From the NCBI RefSeq assembly GCF_900100315.1, contig NZ_FNFF01000026.1, positions 1 to 53,315 of the forward strand: DNA of 53,315 nt, given 5' to 3'. Positions 7,792 to 16,715 of the stretch are shown piece by piece. This DNA is from Streptomyces indicus (GTDB taxonomy: Bacteria > Actinomycetota > Actinomycetes > Streptomycetales > Streptomycetaceae). Every line of letters begins with the position of its first letter. Positions within the stretch are counted from its first letter, which is position 1. The notes beneath the pieces were generated by a model, which ran no database searches, was not told where the DNA came from, and was given only the letters and a program-made list of their open reading frames with translations. The position numbers and the translations under genes were made by a program.

Positions 7792-8625
7792 GTGACTGAC
7801 CGGCCGTTGACGCTGATGGCAGTGCATGCCCACCCGGACGACGAGGCCACAGGGACCGGAGGGATCCTCGCGCGATACGCGGCGGAGGGGGTTCGTACGG
7901 TGCTGGTGACCTGTACCGACGGTGGGTGCGGGGACGGCCCCGGGGGCAGCAAACCCGGTGATCCCGGGCACGATCCGGCGGCCGTCGCCGCGATGCGCCG
8001 CAAGGAGCTCCAGGCGAGCTGCGAGGTGCTCAAGATCAGTGATCTGGAGCTGCTGGACTATCCCGACTCGGGAATGATGGGCTGGCCGAGCAACGACGCG
8101 CCCGGGTCGTTCTGGCAGACCCCCGTGGAGGAGGGTGCCGCCCGGCTCGCGGAGCTCATGCGGCACTACCGTCCCGATGTGGTCGTCACCTACGACGAGA
8201 ACGGCTTCTACGGGCACCCCGACCACATCCAGGCGCATCGCATCACGATGGCGGCCGTGGAGATGACCGGGCTGGCGTCGAAGGTGTACTGGACGACGAT
8301 GCCCCGCTCGGGGATGCAGCGGTTCGGCGAGATCATGCGCGAGCTGGATCCCGACATGCCGGAGCCGGACCCCGCCGAGGCCGCCGCGATGGCCGAGATC
8401 GGCCTTCCTGACGACGAGATCACCACGTGGGTGGACACCACCGCGTTCAGCGGCCAGAAGTTCGATGCGCTGGCCGCCCATGCCAGTCAGGGCGAGAACA
8501 TCTTCTTCCTCAAGATGGGCAAGGACAGGTTCGGCGAGCTGATGGGCATGGAGACGTTCGTGCGCGTCAAGGACACCACCGGAGCATCCCTCCCCGAGGA
8601 CGACCTCTTCGCCGGTTTGCGCTGA
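7792..8625 (+). CDS. PIG-L / LmbE-family zinc deacetylase
   Basis: 277 residues from GTG 7792 with AGGAGG at 7780-7785. Metal-binding motif AHPDDE is at residues 13-18 (H14, D17), and the second part of the site, GHPDHI, at 141-146. This family removes acetyl or other acyl groups from amino sugars and related amides; actinobacterial members include MshB (mycothiol synthesis) and Mca (mycothiol conjugate amidase). The sequence is close in length to Mca/MshB, but the middle region (CTDGGCGDGPGGSKPGDPG, 41-59) is not the one I associate with either, so I leave the substrate open. Cytosolic, no signal peptide. Stands as a single gene before a VOC gene. Confidence 0.85.
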   Translation: MTDRPLTLMAVHAHPDDEATGTGGILARYAAEGVRTVLVTCTDGGCGDGPGGSKPGDPGHDPAAVAAMRRKELQASCEVLKISDLELLDYPDSGMMGWPSNDAPGSFWQTPVEEGAARLAELMRHYRPDVVVTYDENGFYGHPDHIQAHRITMAAVEMTGLASKVYWTTMPRSGMQRFGEIMRELDPDMPEPDPAEAAAMAEIGLPDDEITTWVDTTAFSGQKFDALAAHASQGENIFFLKMGKDRFGELMGMETFVRVKDTTGASLPEDDLFAGLR

Positions 8626-8725
8626 CCCGCACCCGGGGCGGGCCTTCAACAACATGTTTAAGACGCGCTGTTGGGGCACCCGAGGCGGGCACGCGCACGG
8701 AGGTCCACGAGCTGCGAGGGGAAAG

Positions 8726-9106
8726 ATGGCTGTCGCCGAGATGCACTCCACTGTCCTGGACACCCCCGACCCGAAGGGACTGGCGTCGTTCTACGCGGAA
8801 CTGCTGGGCGGCAGGGTCGACGATACGGGTCAGTGGCTGGCCGTCCACCTGCCCGACGGGCAACGGCTCGGCTTCCAGCACGTGGCGGAGCACGAACCGC
8901 CGGTGTGGCCGCACTGGCCGGGTGCCGAGGGCGATCCGCAGCAGACCCACCTTGATCTGCGGCTGACCGGCACCTACGAAGAGGCGGAAGAGCTGGTGCG
9001 CTTGCTGGGTGGCCGGGTCCTCGACGCTGACGACGACAACGGCGAGCGGCCCTACCGGGTCTACGCGGACCCGGCAGGGCACCCGTTCTGTCTGGGGCGG
9101 TTCTGA
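8726..9106 (+). CDS. VOC (glyoxalase/bleomycin-resistance fold) protein
   Basis: 126 residues from ATG 8726, GAGGGGAA upstream; longer in-frame versions from 8654 lack a ribosome site. It shows the paired beta-alpha-beta-beta-beta modules: EMHSTVLDTPDPKGLASFYAELLGG, then QTHLDLRLTGTYEEAEELVRLLGGRVLD and VYADPAGHPFCLG. H7, H75 and the D-P-x-G-x-P-F end are in the usual VOC places. Substrate unknown; members act as lyases, dioxygenases or drug-binding proteins. Ends 60 bases before a strong terminator shared with the convergent MFS gene. Confidence 0.85.
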   Translation: MAVAEMHSTVLDTPDPKGLASFYAELLGGRVDDTGQWLAVHLPDGQRLGFQHVAEHEPPVWPHWPGAEGDPQQTHLDLRLTGTYEEAEELVRLLGGRVLDADDDNGERPYRVYADPAGHPFCLGRF

Positions 9107-9167
9107 GCAGCTGAGCGCGTCACGCGCCGGCACACTCGTACCGACCCTGGTTGAACGAAGAAGGCGC

Positions 9168-9207
9168 CGCCGTGCCCTGCCTGCCAAGCCGCAGGCAGGG
9201 CACGGCG
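9168..9207. terminator. Strong bidirectional terminator
   Basis: Perfect 17-bp stem (9168-9184 with 9191-9207), 6-base loop CAAGCC. Lies between the convergent VOC and MFS genes. Confidence 0.85.
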
Positions 9208-9217
9208 CGCCGATCGT

Positions 9218-10633
9218 TTACGTGGCCTGCTGATCCGCCTTTCCCAGGGCCGCAGAGCGGCCGATGATCACGGCGCCCGCGATCAGACCGGTGACGGCGA
9301 GAGCCGAGGCGATCAGGAACGGGTCCCACGGGTGCAGGGACGGTGCGAATCCGAGGCCGAGGTAGACGGCCACGCCGGTGGCTCCGCCGAGCTGGTCCGC
9401 CGCGCGCTGGACGCCGGAGGCGATTCCGGCGTCCGCGTCGGTGGTCCCGCTGACCGCGACGTACTGCAGCCCCACGAGCCCGAAGGCCATACCGGCTGCG
9501 ATGAGCAGCATGCCCGGGAGCAGCCACGCGGCCCCGCCGCCCAGGTGCGCCACGAGCGCGATGACCGCCATCGCTCCCCCGGTGGACGCGAGCCCGGCCA
9601 GCACACACACGGGTGCGCCCCAGCGTCCCAGGAGCCTGGGCACCAGTACCGAGGCCGCGATCAGCGCCGCCGCCAGCGGCAGCATCGTGAGCCCGGCGCC
9701 CAGCGGGCCCATGTCCAGCCTGTCCTGCAAGTAGAAGGTGAACAGCAGGAACGAGGTCGACAGCGCGCCGCTGAGCAGCATCGTGGTCAGGTTCGCCCGT
9801 ACGCGGACCCGGTCGGCGAGGAAGGACGGCGGGACGAGCGGGTGTGGCGACCTCGCCTCGATCCGTACGAAACCGGCAGCGGCCGCCGCGGCCCCCGCCA
9901 GTGCCGCGAGGATCGTCCACGGGCTCGTCGTGGACTCGCCCGCCGCGACCACGGCGTAGACGAAGAGCAGCGGGCACGCGGTGAGCAGGGCCGCTCCCGG
10001 CAGATCGAGACGGCCCCGTTCGAGGGAGGCGCTCCGGTCGGCCGGGACCAGGAGGAGCGCGGCCCCGATCACGGCCAGGATGAACGGGACCGACATCAGG
10101 AAGGTCCAGCGCCAGCCCAGGTGGGCCGTGATGACCCCGGAGAGGACGAATCCGAGGACCAGGCCGCAGCTGGCCACGGCGGCCCACACGCCGAGGGCAC
10201 GCGAGCGCTGCGGGCCCTCGGGGAAGAGCAGCACGATGGTGGCCATCGCCGCGGGCAGCGCGACGGCCTCGCCGGCTCCTTGGAGCAGCCGTGCGGTGAC
10301 CAGGACCGGGAAGGTGGGGGCCAGGCCCGCCAGCAGTGAGGCCGCGCCGAACAGGGTTGTGCCGACCAGCAGGGTGCGGCGGTGGCCCAGCAGGTCGCCG
10401 AGCCGGCCGCCGAGCATCAGCAGCCCGCCGCCGGTGATCGTGTAGCCGACCACGACCCAGGTCAGCGTGTGGCCGTGGACTCCGAGGTCCGCGCCGATCG
10501 TGGGCAGCGCGACGTTGACCACGGTCACGTCCACGGCGATGAAGAACTGCAGAAGAGACATCGCGCACAGCACGAGCCATGCGCGCGTGGGGGCGGGACG
10601 GTGCCCGCGGGAAGGGGTGGTGCCTGAAAGCAT
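9218..10633 (-). CDS. MFS drug-resistance transporter (EmrB/QacA, DHA2-like)
   Basis: 471 residues. The start region WLVLCAMSLLQFFIAVDVTVVNVALPTIGADLG is the hallmark first helix of DHA2 exporters, with motif D1 in TM1, followed by GGRLGDLLGHRRTLLVG (motif A, loop 2-3) and ARLLQGAGEAVALPAA (motif B-like). About 12-14 hydrophobic helices follow with the 14-TM spacing. It is a proton-driven exporter in the membrane and its substrate cannot be read from sequence. ATG 10633 is the chosen start. No regulator is adjacent on the same strand; the upstream 350 bases are gene-free and may hold its control. Confidence 0.85.
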   Translation of the reverse strand: MLSGTTPSRGHRPAPTRAWLVLCAMSLLQFFIAVDVTVVNVALPTIGADLGVHGHTLTWVVVGYTITGGGLLMLGGRLGDLLGHRRTLLVGTTLFGAASLLAGLAPTFPVLVTARLLQGAGEAVALPAAMATIVLLFPEGPQRSRALGVWAAVASCGLVLGFVLSGVITAHLGWRWTFLMSVPFILAVIGAALLLVPADRSASLERGRLDLPGAALLTACPLLFVYAVVAAGESTTSPWTILAALAGAAAAAAGFVRIEARSPHPLVPPSFLADRVRVRANLTTMLLSGALSTSFLLFTFYLQDRLDMGPLGAGLTMLPLAAALIAASVLVPRLLGRWGAPVCVLAGLASTGGAMAVIALVAHLGGGAAWLLPGMLLIAAGMAFGLVGLQYVAVSGTTDADAGIASGVQRAADQLGGATGVAVYLGLGFAPSLHPWDPFLIASALAVTGLIAGAVIIGRSAALGKADQQAT

Positions 10634-10987
10634 CGATTGCTCCGTCGCTCAGAAGCGTTACCGAGCAGCACGAAGGGCCGCTCCGGACTGAACACGAAGC
10701 GGCTGGACGTTCCAGGTGGTGGTGCTGTGAGCCGGACGTCCCGCCGCTAGCGGGGCGTCCTGGTCACTGCCGCGCAAGCGGCCGAGCACGAAGCGGCGGA
10801 CATGCAGGGCATCGTAACAACGGACGCCGAGCCCAATCCGAGGCCGCCCGTCCTGCGGGGCGGGCCCCTGCTCCGTCCGCACCGCGGACACCGGGTGCCG
10901 GCCGGTCCGGAGGTCGCCGTAGACTCCCCGGGGTCCGTCGCCCTGCGCGCCGGCCACCAGCACGTGAACCAAGGAACGGAAACCGCA
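10634..10987. other. Gene-free region upstream of the MFS gene and a small ORF
   Basis: About 350 bases. I see two near-copies of CACGAAGCGG (about 10692 and 10788) and a short palindrome CCGCTAGCGG near 10743-10752, which could be operator or spacer elements. No convincing CDS on either strand; the open frames here have the codon bias of shadows. Confidence 0.4.
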
Positions 10988-11131
10988 GTGAACGCCAGCA
11001 CCGATGCGCCGATCTACGAGGAGCTCGTCGAGGAGCTCGGAGACGTCCCCGGCGAGGTACGGTCGGCGGCCGAGAAGGAGCTGAACCGGCTACAGGAGGT
11101 CTTCGGGCTGGAGCGTCCCCGCAAGGGATAG
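10988..11131 (+). CDS. Small conserved-type hypothetical protein, 47 aa
   Basis: Starts at GTG 10988 with AAGGAACGG about 10 bases upstream, and reads VNASTDAPIYEELVEELGDVPGEVR... to ...GLERPRKG. The form DAPIYEELVxExGDVPxEVR is, from memory, a recurrent short protein of Streptomyces genomes. It is helical and acidic in the middle, with a basic tail. Longer in-frame versions (from 10802) would start in Pro/Arg/Gly-rich sequence and are less likely. Function unknown. Confidence 0.7.
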   Translation: MNASTDAPIYEELVEELGDVPGEVRSAAEKELNRLQEVFGLERPRKG

Positions 11132-11273
11132 GCGCTTCGGTCCGTCTCTCCCGGACGAGGCGATGGGTCCCGTCCCCCCAGCGGACGAAGCTGCAGGTAC
11201 AGCGGAGAGCCCGTGCGGTGGCGCGGTCCACGGAATCGGACCGCGCCTCCCCACCGATACGGTGCCGGAATCG

Positions 11274-11642
11274 TCAGGCGCCGGGCTCCTCCTGGAGGGC
11301 GCGGACCTCGATCCTGCTGCGCAGGGCCCGCGAGGCCTGCTTCGTCCACTCGATCGCCACGTCGTCGTTCTCGGCCTCGATGATCCAGAAGCCGCCGAGG
11401 TACTCGTCGGCCTTGACGAACGGGCCGGGGGTCAGGACGGGGCTGTCGCCGGTGTAGTCCACCGTGGTCGCGGTCGACGGGGGCTGAAGGCCGCCGGCCG
11501 TCACGAACGCGCCCGCCTCCTGGATGGCGGTGTTGAAGGCGCCGACCGCGGCGATGACCTCCTGGAGCTCGGCCGGGTCCATGCTCTCCATGGTCGGTTC
11601 CTCGGCGGAGTCGTGCGGGAGGCTCAGGAAGTACTTCGTCAT
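11274..11642 (-). CDS. YciI-like (YCII/DGPF domain) protein
   Basis: 122 residues from ATG 11642 with AAGGAGATC in ideal position; a longer frame from 11726 would cover the promoter. MTKYFLSLPHD opens the ferredoxin-like YCII fold, and the domain ends with DEYLGGFWIIEAENDDVAIEWTKQASRALRSRIEVRAL, the normal YCII end. In actinobacteria these DGPF-type proteins often sit beside ECF sigma factors; none is present here, but a LAL regulator lies directly upstream on the same strand. Biochemical role unknown; some relatives have weak hydrolase or peroxide-linked activity. Confidence 0.85.
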   Translation of the reverse strand: MTKYFLSLPHDSAEEPTMESMDPAELQEVIAAVGAFNTAIQEAGAFVTAGGLQPPSTATTVDYTGDSPVLTPGPFVKADEYLGGFWIIEAENDDVAIEWTKQASRALRSRIEVRALQEEPGA

Positions 11643-11725
11643 GGTGATCTCCTTGTCGTGCGGCCGGTTCCGGTCACTAGGGGCGCTGTGCCCCGGCCCG
11701 GCGGCTGTTGCCTGGTGACGACTCA

Positions 11726-11770
11726 AACGCTAGGCGCGGTACGGGCGTCGGCGAATCAGTCATCGTGACT
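11726..11770 (-). promoter_or_regulatory. Promoter of the YciI gene with an adjacent palindrome
   Basis: On the minus strand a -35 TTCGCC (11754-11749), 17-base spacer and -10 TAGCGT (11731-11726) are followed about 84 bases later by the ATG at 11642. Just upstream of the -35, CAGTCA, TCG, TGACTG forms a perfect palindrome at 11756-11770. Placement suits an activator site, perhaps for the LAL regulator encoded just upstream; that link is inference. Confidence 0.5.
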
Positions 11771-11827
11771 GGTGTCCCAGGATCGTGACCGGCGTCCGCC
11801 GTCACTCGACGAGAGCGGCGTCCGGAA

Positions 11828-14566
11828 TCACTCCACGAGACCGGCCAGTTCGGCGCGCCCGGTGACGCCGAGTTTCGGGTACGCCTTGTACAGGTGATGG
11901 CCGACGGTCCGCGGGCTGAGGAAGAGCTGGGCGGCGATCTCCTTGTTCGTCTGGCCTGCGGCGGCCAGTCGTACGACCTGGAGTTCCTGCGGGGTCAGCA
12001 GGGTCAGTGGTCCGCTGCGTCCGGGCACCTCGCTCTTCTCGCCGAAGGCGGCCAGCTCCGTGTGCGCACGCTCGGCCCACAGCTGGGCGCCGAGGTGTTC
12101 GAAGGCGGAGGCCGCTGCCGTGAGGTGGCCGCGGGCCTCGGCGCGGCGGCGACGGCGGCGCAGCCACTCGCCGTAGACGAGCTGGGTGCGGGCGCGTTCG
12201 TAGGGGCCGCCGTGCTGCTCGTGGAGGCGCAGTGCCTCGGCATACAGGCGGTCCGGGTCGGTACCGCCGTCCGTGTCGTCGGTCAGGAGGGCCCGGCAGC
12301 GCAGGGCGAGCGCGGTGGCGAGCGGGCGGTCGACGTGTTCGGCCCAGTGCCGGAAGGCCGCCAGGTGCCGGTGGGCTCGTTCGGGTCGGCCGTCGCGTAC
12401 GGCGGCCTCCACCAGGTCCGGGATCGCCCGCATCAGCAGGTCGCGGCGCGCGGGTCCGTCACACACCTGCTCGAGCTGGTCGCAGGCGTCGCCGAAGCGG
12501 CGGGCGGAGAGGTCGAGCATGCCGAGGCCCCAGGCCGCGATCTCGGCGTTGACCCGGTGCCGGGCCCGGGCTCGCGGGAGGACCTCCTCGGCGAGGGTGC
12601 GGCAGTGTTTCTCCTCGCCCGCCACGGCGTGCAGCCAGACCTGGATGGACTGGTGGGCCAAGTTCTCGGTGGTGTTGGAGAGTTCGGCGCTGACGGACAC
12701 GCCCTCGGCCACGCAGGCGCGGGCGTCCGCGAACTCGCCGCGCAGCAGCCGTGCCACGGCGAGCACGTTCAGGGTGTACGGGATCCAGCCCAGCGCTCCG
12801 GTGGACCGCACCAGGGCCAGCATGTCCTCGGTCGATGCGACGACGGCGTCCTCGTCGGCGATCATGAGCCCGCCGAAGCCGGTGGTGATGCGCCGCATCA
12901 GGTCCTGCCCGCCGGGGAGGACGGCGGTGTCCAGCGCGCGCATCGGGCCGACGGCGGCCTCCGGGCGTCCGTCGAAGAGGTCCGCCCACGCGGCGAGTGC
13001 GGCGATGACGGGGGCCCAGTCCTGGGGCGGGGTGAATCCGTGCATCAACTCCGCCGCGCGCCGCACCAGTTCGTGGGCCGCTCCGTGCCGGGCGGCGTGG
13101 GCCGCCTCGTAGAGGCTGAGCGCGGCGCGCTCCGGGTCGGTGGCGCGTACCAACGCGGCGGCTTCCAGCGTCAGTTCGGCGTCGGCCCGCGGCGAGGTGC
13201 GTTCGTATTCCACGGCGCCGCGGGTGTAGATGGCGTCGGTCCGTACGCCGGTGTCGGTGGTGAGGGCGAGCGCCTCGGCCGCGAGGCGGGCTGCGCGGTC
13301 GGCGCTGCCCGCGTCGAACGCGGCCTGGCCGGCGAGGGCGATGCGCCGGGCCTTCAGCTCCCGGTCGGCGCTGAGCCGGCCGGCGCGTTCGTAGGCGGCG
13401 CAGACCGCCAGCGCGCCGCCCCGGTGCCAGGCACGCTCCGCCACGCCTTCGAGTGCGGCGGCCACCGTCTCGTCGGGTGTGGTGGTGGCCGCGGCAAGGT
13501 GCCAGGCCCGGCGGTCGGCGTCGGCGTCCGCGCGCAGGGCCTCGGCGTACGCCCGGTGCACCTCGATCCGCCGGTGCAGCGGCGCGTCCTGGTAGGCGGC
13601 TGCGCGCACCAGGGGGTGGCGGAAGGTGATGCGGCTGTCGATGCGGACCAGGCGGTCGCGTTCGGCGGGCTCGAGGTCGGCGGCGGCGCCGCCGAGGGAT
13701 TCGATCACGTGCAGGATCGCGGACAGGGGCGCCGCCGTGTCGGCCGCCGCCACCACGAGCGCGCGCCGGGTGGGGTCGGGAAGCTCCACGATCTGGTGGC
13801 GGAAGGCGTCCTGGACGCGGCGGGTCACCGGCAGCGGGCCGACCTGTCCGGCTGGGTCCGAGTCGTCGGCGTCACCGTCCGCGAGCCGTGACAGCCCGAA
13901 CTCGATGACGGCCAGGGGGTTGCCGGCGGACTCGGCGAGGACCCTGGTCCGTATCCGTTCGGCGAGATCCGGCGCGTGCTCGTCCAGCAGACGGGCGGCA
14001 TCGGGTGCGGCAAGGGCGGGCAGGTCCACGACGTCGAGGCCGGCGAGGCCGGACGGCACCGAGGTCTCCCGTACGGCGCACAGCACCGCGATCCGGTCGG
14101 CGACGAAGCGGCGGGCCGCGAACAGCAGCGCCTCCACCGAGCCCTGGTCGCACCACTGCAGATCGTCGACCACGCACAGCAGCGGGGCGTCCTCGGCCAG
14201 ATCGGCGAGCAGCGACAGCGTGCCCGCGGAGATCAGGAACCGGTTGCCGACGTCGCCCTCGGCCAGGCCGAACGCGCAGCGCAGCGCCGTCGCCTGGGGA
14301 GCGGGCAGGGCGTCAAGGCGGTCCAGGTACGGGAACAGGAGTTGATGCAGTCCGCCGTACGCCAGTTCGTGGTCGGACTCGATGCCCGCGCCGCGGAGCA
14401 CCTGCATGCCCTCGGCCTCGGCGAGCGACACGGCGTGGTCGAGCAGGGCCGACTTCCCGATCCCCGGCGCCCCGCGCAGCACCAGAGCTCCGCTGCGCGC
14501 CTTCTGCGCATCCGCGAGCAGAGCCCGCACCTTCGCCTGTTCCGCCGCTCTCCCCACCAGCCCCAT
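11828..14566 (-). CDS. LAL-type LuxR-family regulator (AAA ATPase + HTH)
   Basis: 912 residues. Walker A GAPGIGKS is at 32-39, Walker B LLCVVDDLQW about 147-156, then a long helical TPR-like middle and a C-terminal LuxR HTH (LTPQELQVVRLAAAGQTNKEIAAQLFLS...PRTVGHHLYKAYPKLGV) ending 10 residues from the C terminus. This is the normal size and order of Streptomyces large ATP-binding LuxR regulators, STAND ATPases that act as pathway activators. The gene is read toward the YciI gene. ATG 14566 opens MGLVGRAAEQAKV, the usual LAL N-terminus. Its target and ligand are not visible. Confidence 0.92.
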   Translation of the reverse strand: MGLVGRAAEQAKVRALLADAQKARSGALVLRGAPGIGKSALLDHAVSLAEAEGMQVLRGAGIESDHELAYGGLHQLLFPYLDRLDALPAPQATALRCAFGLAEGDVGNRFLISAGTLSLLADLAEDAPLLCVVDDLQWCDQGSVEALLFAARRFVADRIAVLCAVRETSVPSGLAGLDVVDLPALAAPDAARLLDEHAPDLAERIRTRVLAESAGNPLAVIEFGLSRLADGDADDSDPAGQVGPLPVTRRVQDAFRHQIVELPDPTRRALVVAAADTAAPLSAILHVIESLGGAAADLEPAERDRLVRIDSRITFRHPLVRAAAYQDAPLHRRIEVHRAYAEALRADADADRRAWHLAAATTTPDETVAAALEGVAERAWHRGGALAVCAAYERAGRLSADRELKARRIALAGQAAFDAGSADRAARLAAEALALTTDTGVRTDAIYTRGAVEYERTSPRADAELTLEAAALVRATDPERAALSLYEAAHAARHGAAHELVRRAAELMHGFTPPQDWAPVIAALAAWADLFDGRPEAAVGPMRALDTAVLPGGQDLMRRITTGFGGLMIADEDAVVASTEDMLALVRSTGALGWIPYTLNVLAVARLLRGEFADARACVAEGVSVSAELSNTTENLAHQSIQVWLHAVAGEEKHCRTLAEEVLPRARARHRVNAEIAAWGLGMLDLSARRFGDACDQLEQVCDGPARRDLLMRAIPDLVEAAVRDGRPERAHRHLAAFRHWAEHVDRPLATALALRCRALLTDDTDGGTDPDRLYAEALRLHEQHGGPYERARTQLVYGEWLRRRRRRAEARGHLTAAASAFEHLGAQLWAERAHTELAAFGEKSEVPGRSGPLTLLTPQELQVVRLAAAGQTNKEIAAQLFLSPRTVGHHLYKAYPKLGVTGRAELAGLVE

Positions 14567-14665
14567 GCGGGCACCCTAGCCGCCGGGTGCGGCCGGATCG
14601 AAAGCCCCGAGGCAGGGCGGTATCGAACGGTCCGTGCGGCGGCGGCTGAGTCCGAACGCACTCGA

Positions 14666-14695
14666 TTGACAGGCAAGCGACCACTTGCCTATCGT
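14666..14695 (+). promoter_or_regulatory. Consensus promoter with operator in the spacer
   Basis: TTGACA (14666-14671), 18-base spacer, TATCGT (14690-14695). The spacer and edges form a perfect inverted repeat AGGCAAG, six bases, CTTGCCT (14671-14690). Such a site over the -35/-10 gap would be repressor-controlled. The transcript reads into the AHSA1 gene at 14809 with a leader of about 105 bases. The same gap must also serve the LAL gene on the other strand. Confidence 0.65.
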
Positions 14696-14808
14696 GAGGG
14701 TGCGGCGCTTGAAAAGTCCGCAATGCTACGTATGTAAGTTTTTGGCGCGGCCCATGTGCGACCTCCTCGGCAGGCCCCACCAGCGCGCCGCACGAGTCAG
14801 GAGCCCCG

Positions 14809-15348
14809 ATGAACGAGCCCCTCGCCTACGGAACCCTGGAGACGGTCGACGGCCGGCCGATGCTGCGCTTCGAGCGCGTACTGGGCCATCCGGTCGAGCG
14901 CGTGTGGCAGGCCGTCAGCGTGCCCGCCGAGCTCGGGAAATGGTTCCCCTCGGCCGTCGACTGGAAGCCCGCGACGGGCGAGACCCTCGACGTCGGCGGC
15001 CAGCCCCTCCAGGTGACGGAGGCGACGCCGCCGCGGCGTCTGGCCTGGAGCTATGCCGGGCAGCCGTTCAGCTTCGAGCTGACGCCGCAGGGGCAGGGCT
15101 GCCGCCTGGTCTTCACGCACGTCATCGACGACCTGCCCGCGGCACAGACCGCCACCGGCTGGGAGACCTACCTCTCGCGCCTCGAGCCCACGCTCGCCGG
15201 CGAGGAGGTGTCAGAAGAGGCGGCGCACGCACGGTGGACGGAGATCCACGAGCTCTACGCCGCGCGTTTCGGCGTCGATCCGGAGCCGGGCCGGCAGTGG
15301 GCGGCAGCGAACCTTCCGGCCACACCTCAGGACGGCAACTCCGCCTGA
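14809..15348 (+). CDS. AHSA1/START-family (SRPBCC) protein
   Basis: 179 residues. ATG 14809 has AGGAG 8 bases upstream. FERVLGHPVERVWQAVSVPAELGKWFPSAV, then VTEATPPRRLAWSYAGQ and GCRLVFTHVIDDLPAAQTATGWETYLSRLEPTLAG are the classic AHSA1 blocks (hydrophobic cavity, conserved W at the domain end). It binds a hydrophobic ligand or acts as a stress-response co-factor; which cannot be told. A strong promoter with an operator lies upstream and the divergent neighbour is the LAL regulator. Confidence 0.88.
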   Translation: MNEPLAYGTLETVDGRPMLRFERVLGHPVERVWQAVSVPAELGKWFPSAVDWKPATGETLDVGGQPLQVTEATPPRRLAWSYAGQPFSFELTPQGQGCRLVFTHVIDDLPAAQTATGWETYLSRLEPTLAGEEVSEEAAHARWTEIHELYAARFGVDPEPGRQWAAANLPATPQDGNSA

Positions 15349-15428
15349 CCGCCGCCCGGATGGCAAGGTCACGCGGATGAGTGATGGAGGGCTTGTGTGG
15401 ACCTGGCGTCGGCCCGTACCGTCCGCGC

Positions 15429-16616
15429 GTGACAGTAGCGGTGCCCGGCACGGGCGCAGAGGCCACGATTCTCCTCGTGGACGATCATGAGCCGAACCGG
15501 TTCGCCATGGGCAGCGTGCTGCGGCGTGCCGGGTACCGGGTGGTCGAGGCGGCGTCCGGACACGAGGCACTGGCCGCGTTGCACCGCAGTGATCCCGTAC
15601 CGGAGCTGGCGATCATCGACGTACGGCTGCCCGGGGTCAGCGGCTTCGAACTCGCCCGGCGGATCGCCGCCGACGCCAAGCTGCCGCGTATCCCCGTCGT
15701 CCATGTCTCGGCGGAGGCCAACGACGCACGCGACCGCGTGGAAGGCCTCGAAGGCGGCGCCAGCGCCTATCTGGCCTCCCCCGTGGCCCCGGAGGAGCTG
15801 CTGGCCACGGTCGGCATGGTGCTGGCTGCGGGGCGCGAGGCGCGGGCCGCGCGGGACGAGCGCAGGTTCGCCTTCGAACTGCAGCGTGCGTTCCTGCCGC
15901 CTCCGGAGAAGCTGGCCGCCCTGGACGGCGTCGACCTCGCCGTCGGATATGTGCCGGCGATGGCCCGTCTGGAGCTGGGCGGGGACTTCTACGCCGCCTT
16001 CGCCGTCGAGCGGGGGGTGCTGTTGGCCGTGGGCGATGTGGTCGGGCACTCCCTCGCGGCGGCCACGGTCATGGTCGAGCTCCGGCACGTCCTGCGCGCC
16101 TACGCCCTTGAAGGCCATCCCCCGCACCGGATCCTGGAGTTGATGGACGGCCTGCTGGCGCACTTCCACCCGGAGGTCACGGCCACCATGTGCCTGGCGA
16201 TCCTGGACCCGCGTACGGGCGCCGTGGAAGTCGCCAACGCGGGACACTTTCCGCCGCTGCTCATCTCGCCCGGACAGGGGGCGGACTATCTGCACGTGCA
16301 CGGTCCCCTGCTGGGGCTGAACCTGGCGCACCAGCAGGCCACCGGTGCCCGGCTTGCCCCCGGCGAGATGCTCCTCATGGTCACCGACGGCCTGATCGAG
16401 CGGCCGCGCGTCGACCTCGCCGACTCCCTGGAGGATCTGCGCGAGCGAGCCGGCCGCGGGCCCTCGACGCCCGACTCGCTGCGCGATGACCTCCTCCAGC
16501 ACTACAGCAGGGGCGCCGAGGACGACATCGCGCTGCTCGCCGTACGACGGCAGGGCACCGAGGTGCCCGGGCCGCGCGGGTCACGGCGTCCCGCGGCGGA
16601 GCAGCCGATGCGCTAG
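15429..16616 (+). CDS. Response-regulator receiver fused to a PP2C/SpoIIE-type phosphatase
   Basis: 395 residues from GTG 15429 (ATG 15384 or GTG 15381 also in frame). The receiver domain covers about 12-130 with acidic pair D18-D19, phospho-acceptor D64 (IIDVRLPG) and S94 in the switch position. The usual Lys of the K-P motif is missing: the site reads YLASPV with S117. The PP2C part follows with GGDFYA, GDVVGHS, TDGLIE and DDIAL, so metal ligands look intact. This architecture (RsbU/RssB-like) dephosphorylates anti-sigma antagonists in stress signalling. No kinase gene is nearby. Confidence 0.88.
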   Translation: MTVAVPGTGAEATILLVDDHEPNRFAMGSVLRRAGYRVVEAASGHEALAALHRSDPVPELAIIDVRLPGVSGFELARRIAADAKLPRIPVVHVSAEANDARDRVEGLEGGASAYLASPVAPEELLATVGMVLAAGREARAARDERRFAFELQRAFLPPPEKLAALDGVDLAVGYVPAMARLELGGDFYAAFAVERGVLLAVGDVVGHSLAAATVMVELRHVLRAYALEGHPPHRILELMDGLLAHFHPEVTATMCLAILDPRTGAVEVANAGHFPPLLISPGQGADYLHVHGPLLGLNLAHQQATGARLAPGEMLLMVTDGLIERPRVDLADSLEDLRERAGRGPSTPDSLRDDLLQHYSRGAEDDIALLAVRRQGTEVPGPRGSRRPAAEQPMR

Positions 16617-16715
16617 GAGCGCCGCAACTCCCGTTGGCCGGGCGGGATTTCGTCGCGCGACGCAGAGCGTGACCGGTCCGGCTGGCAAGCCGTCAAGTCG
16701 TCAGGCCGTAAGCCG

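Noticed and set aside
9120..10580. 486-codon minus-strand frame overlapping the MFS gene
   Set aside because: Arg/Pro-rich frame-shifted shadow; the other frame gives a proper transporter.
11894..13891. Long open frame (665 codons) opposite the LAL gene
   Set aside because: Gly/Val/Ala-rich shadow of the LAL reading frame.
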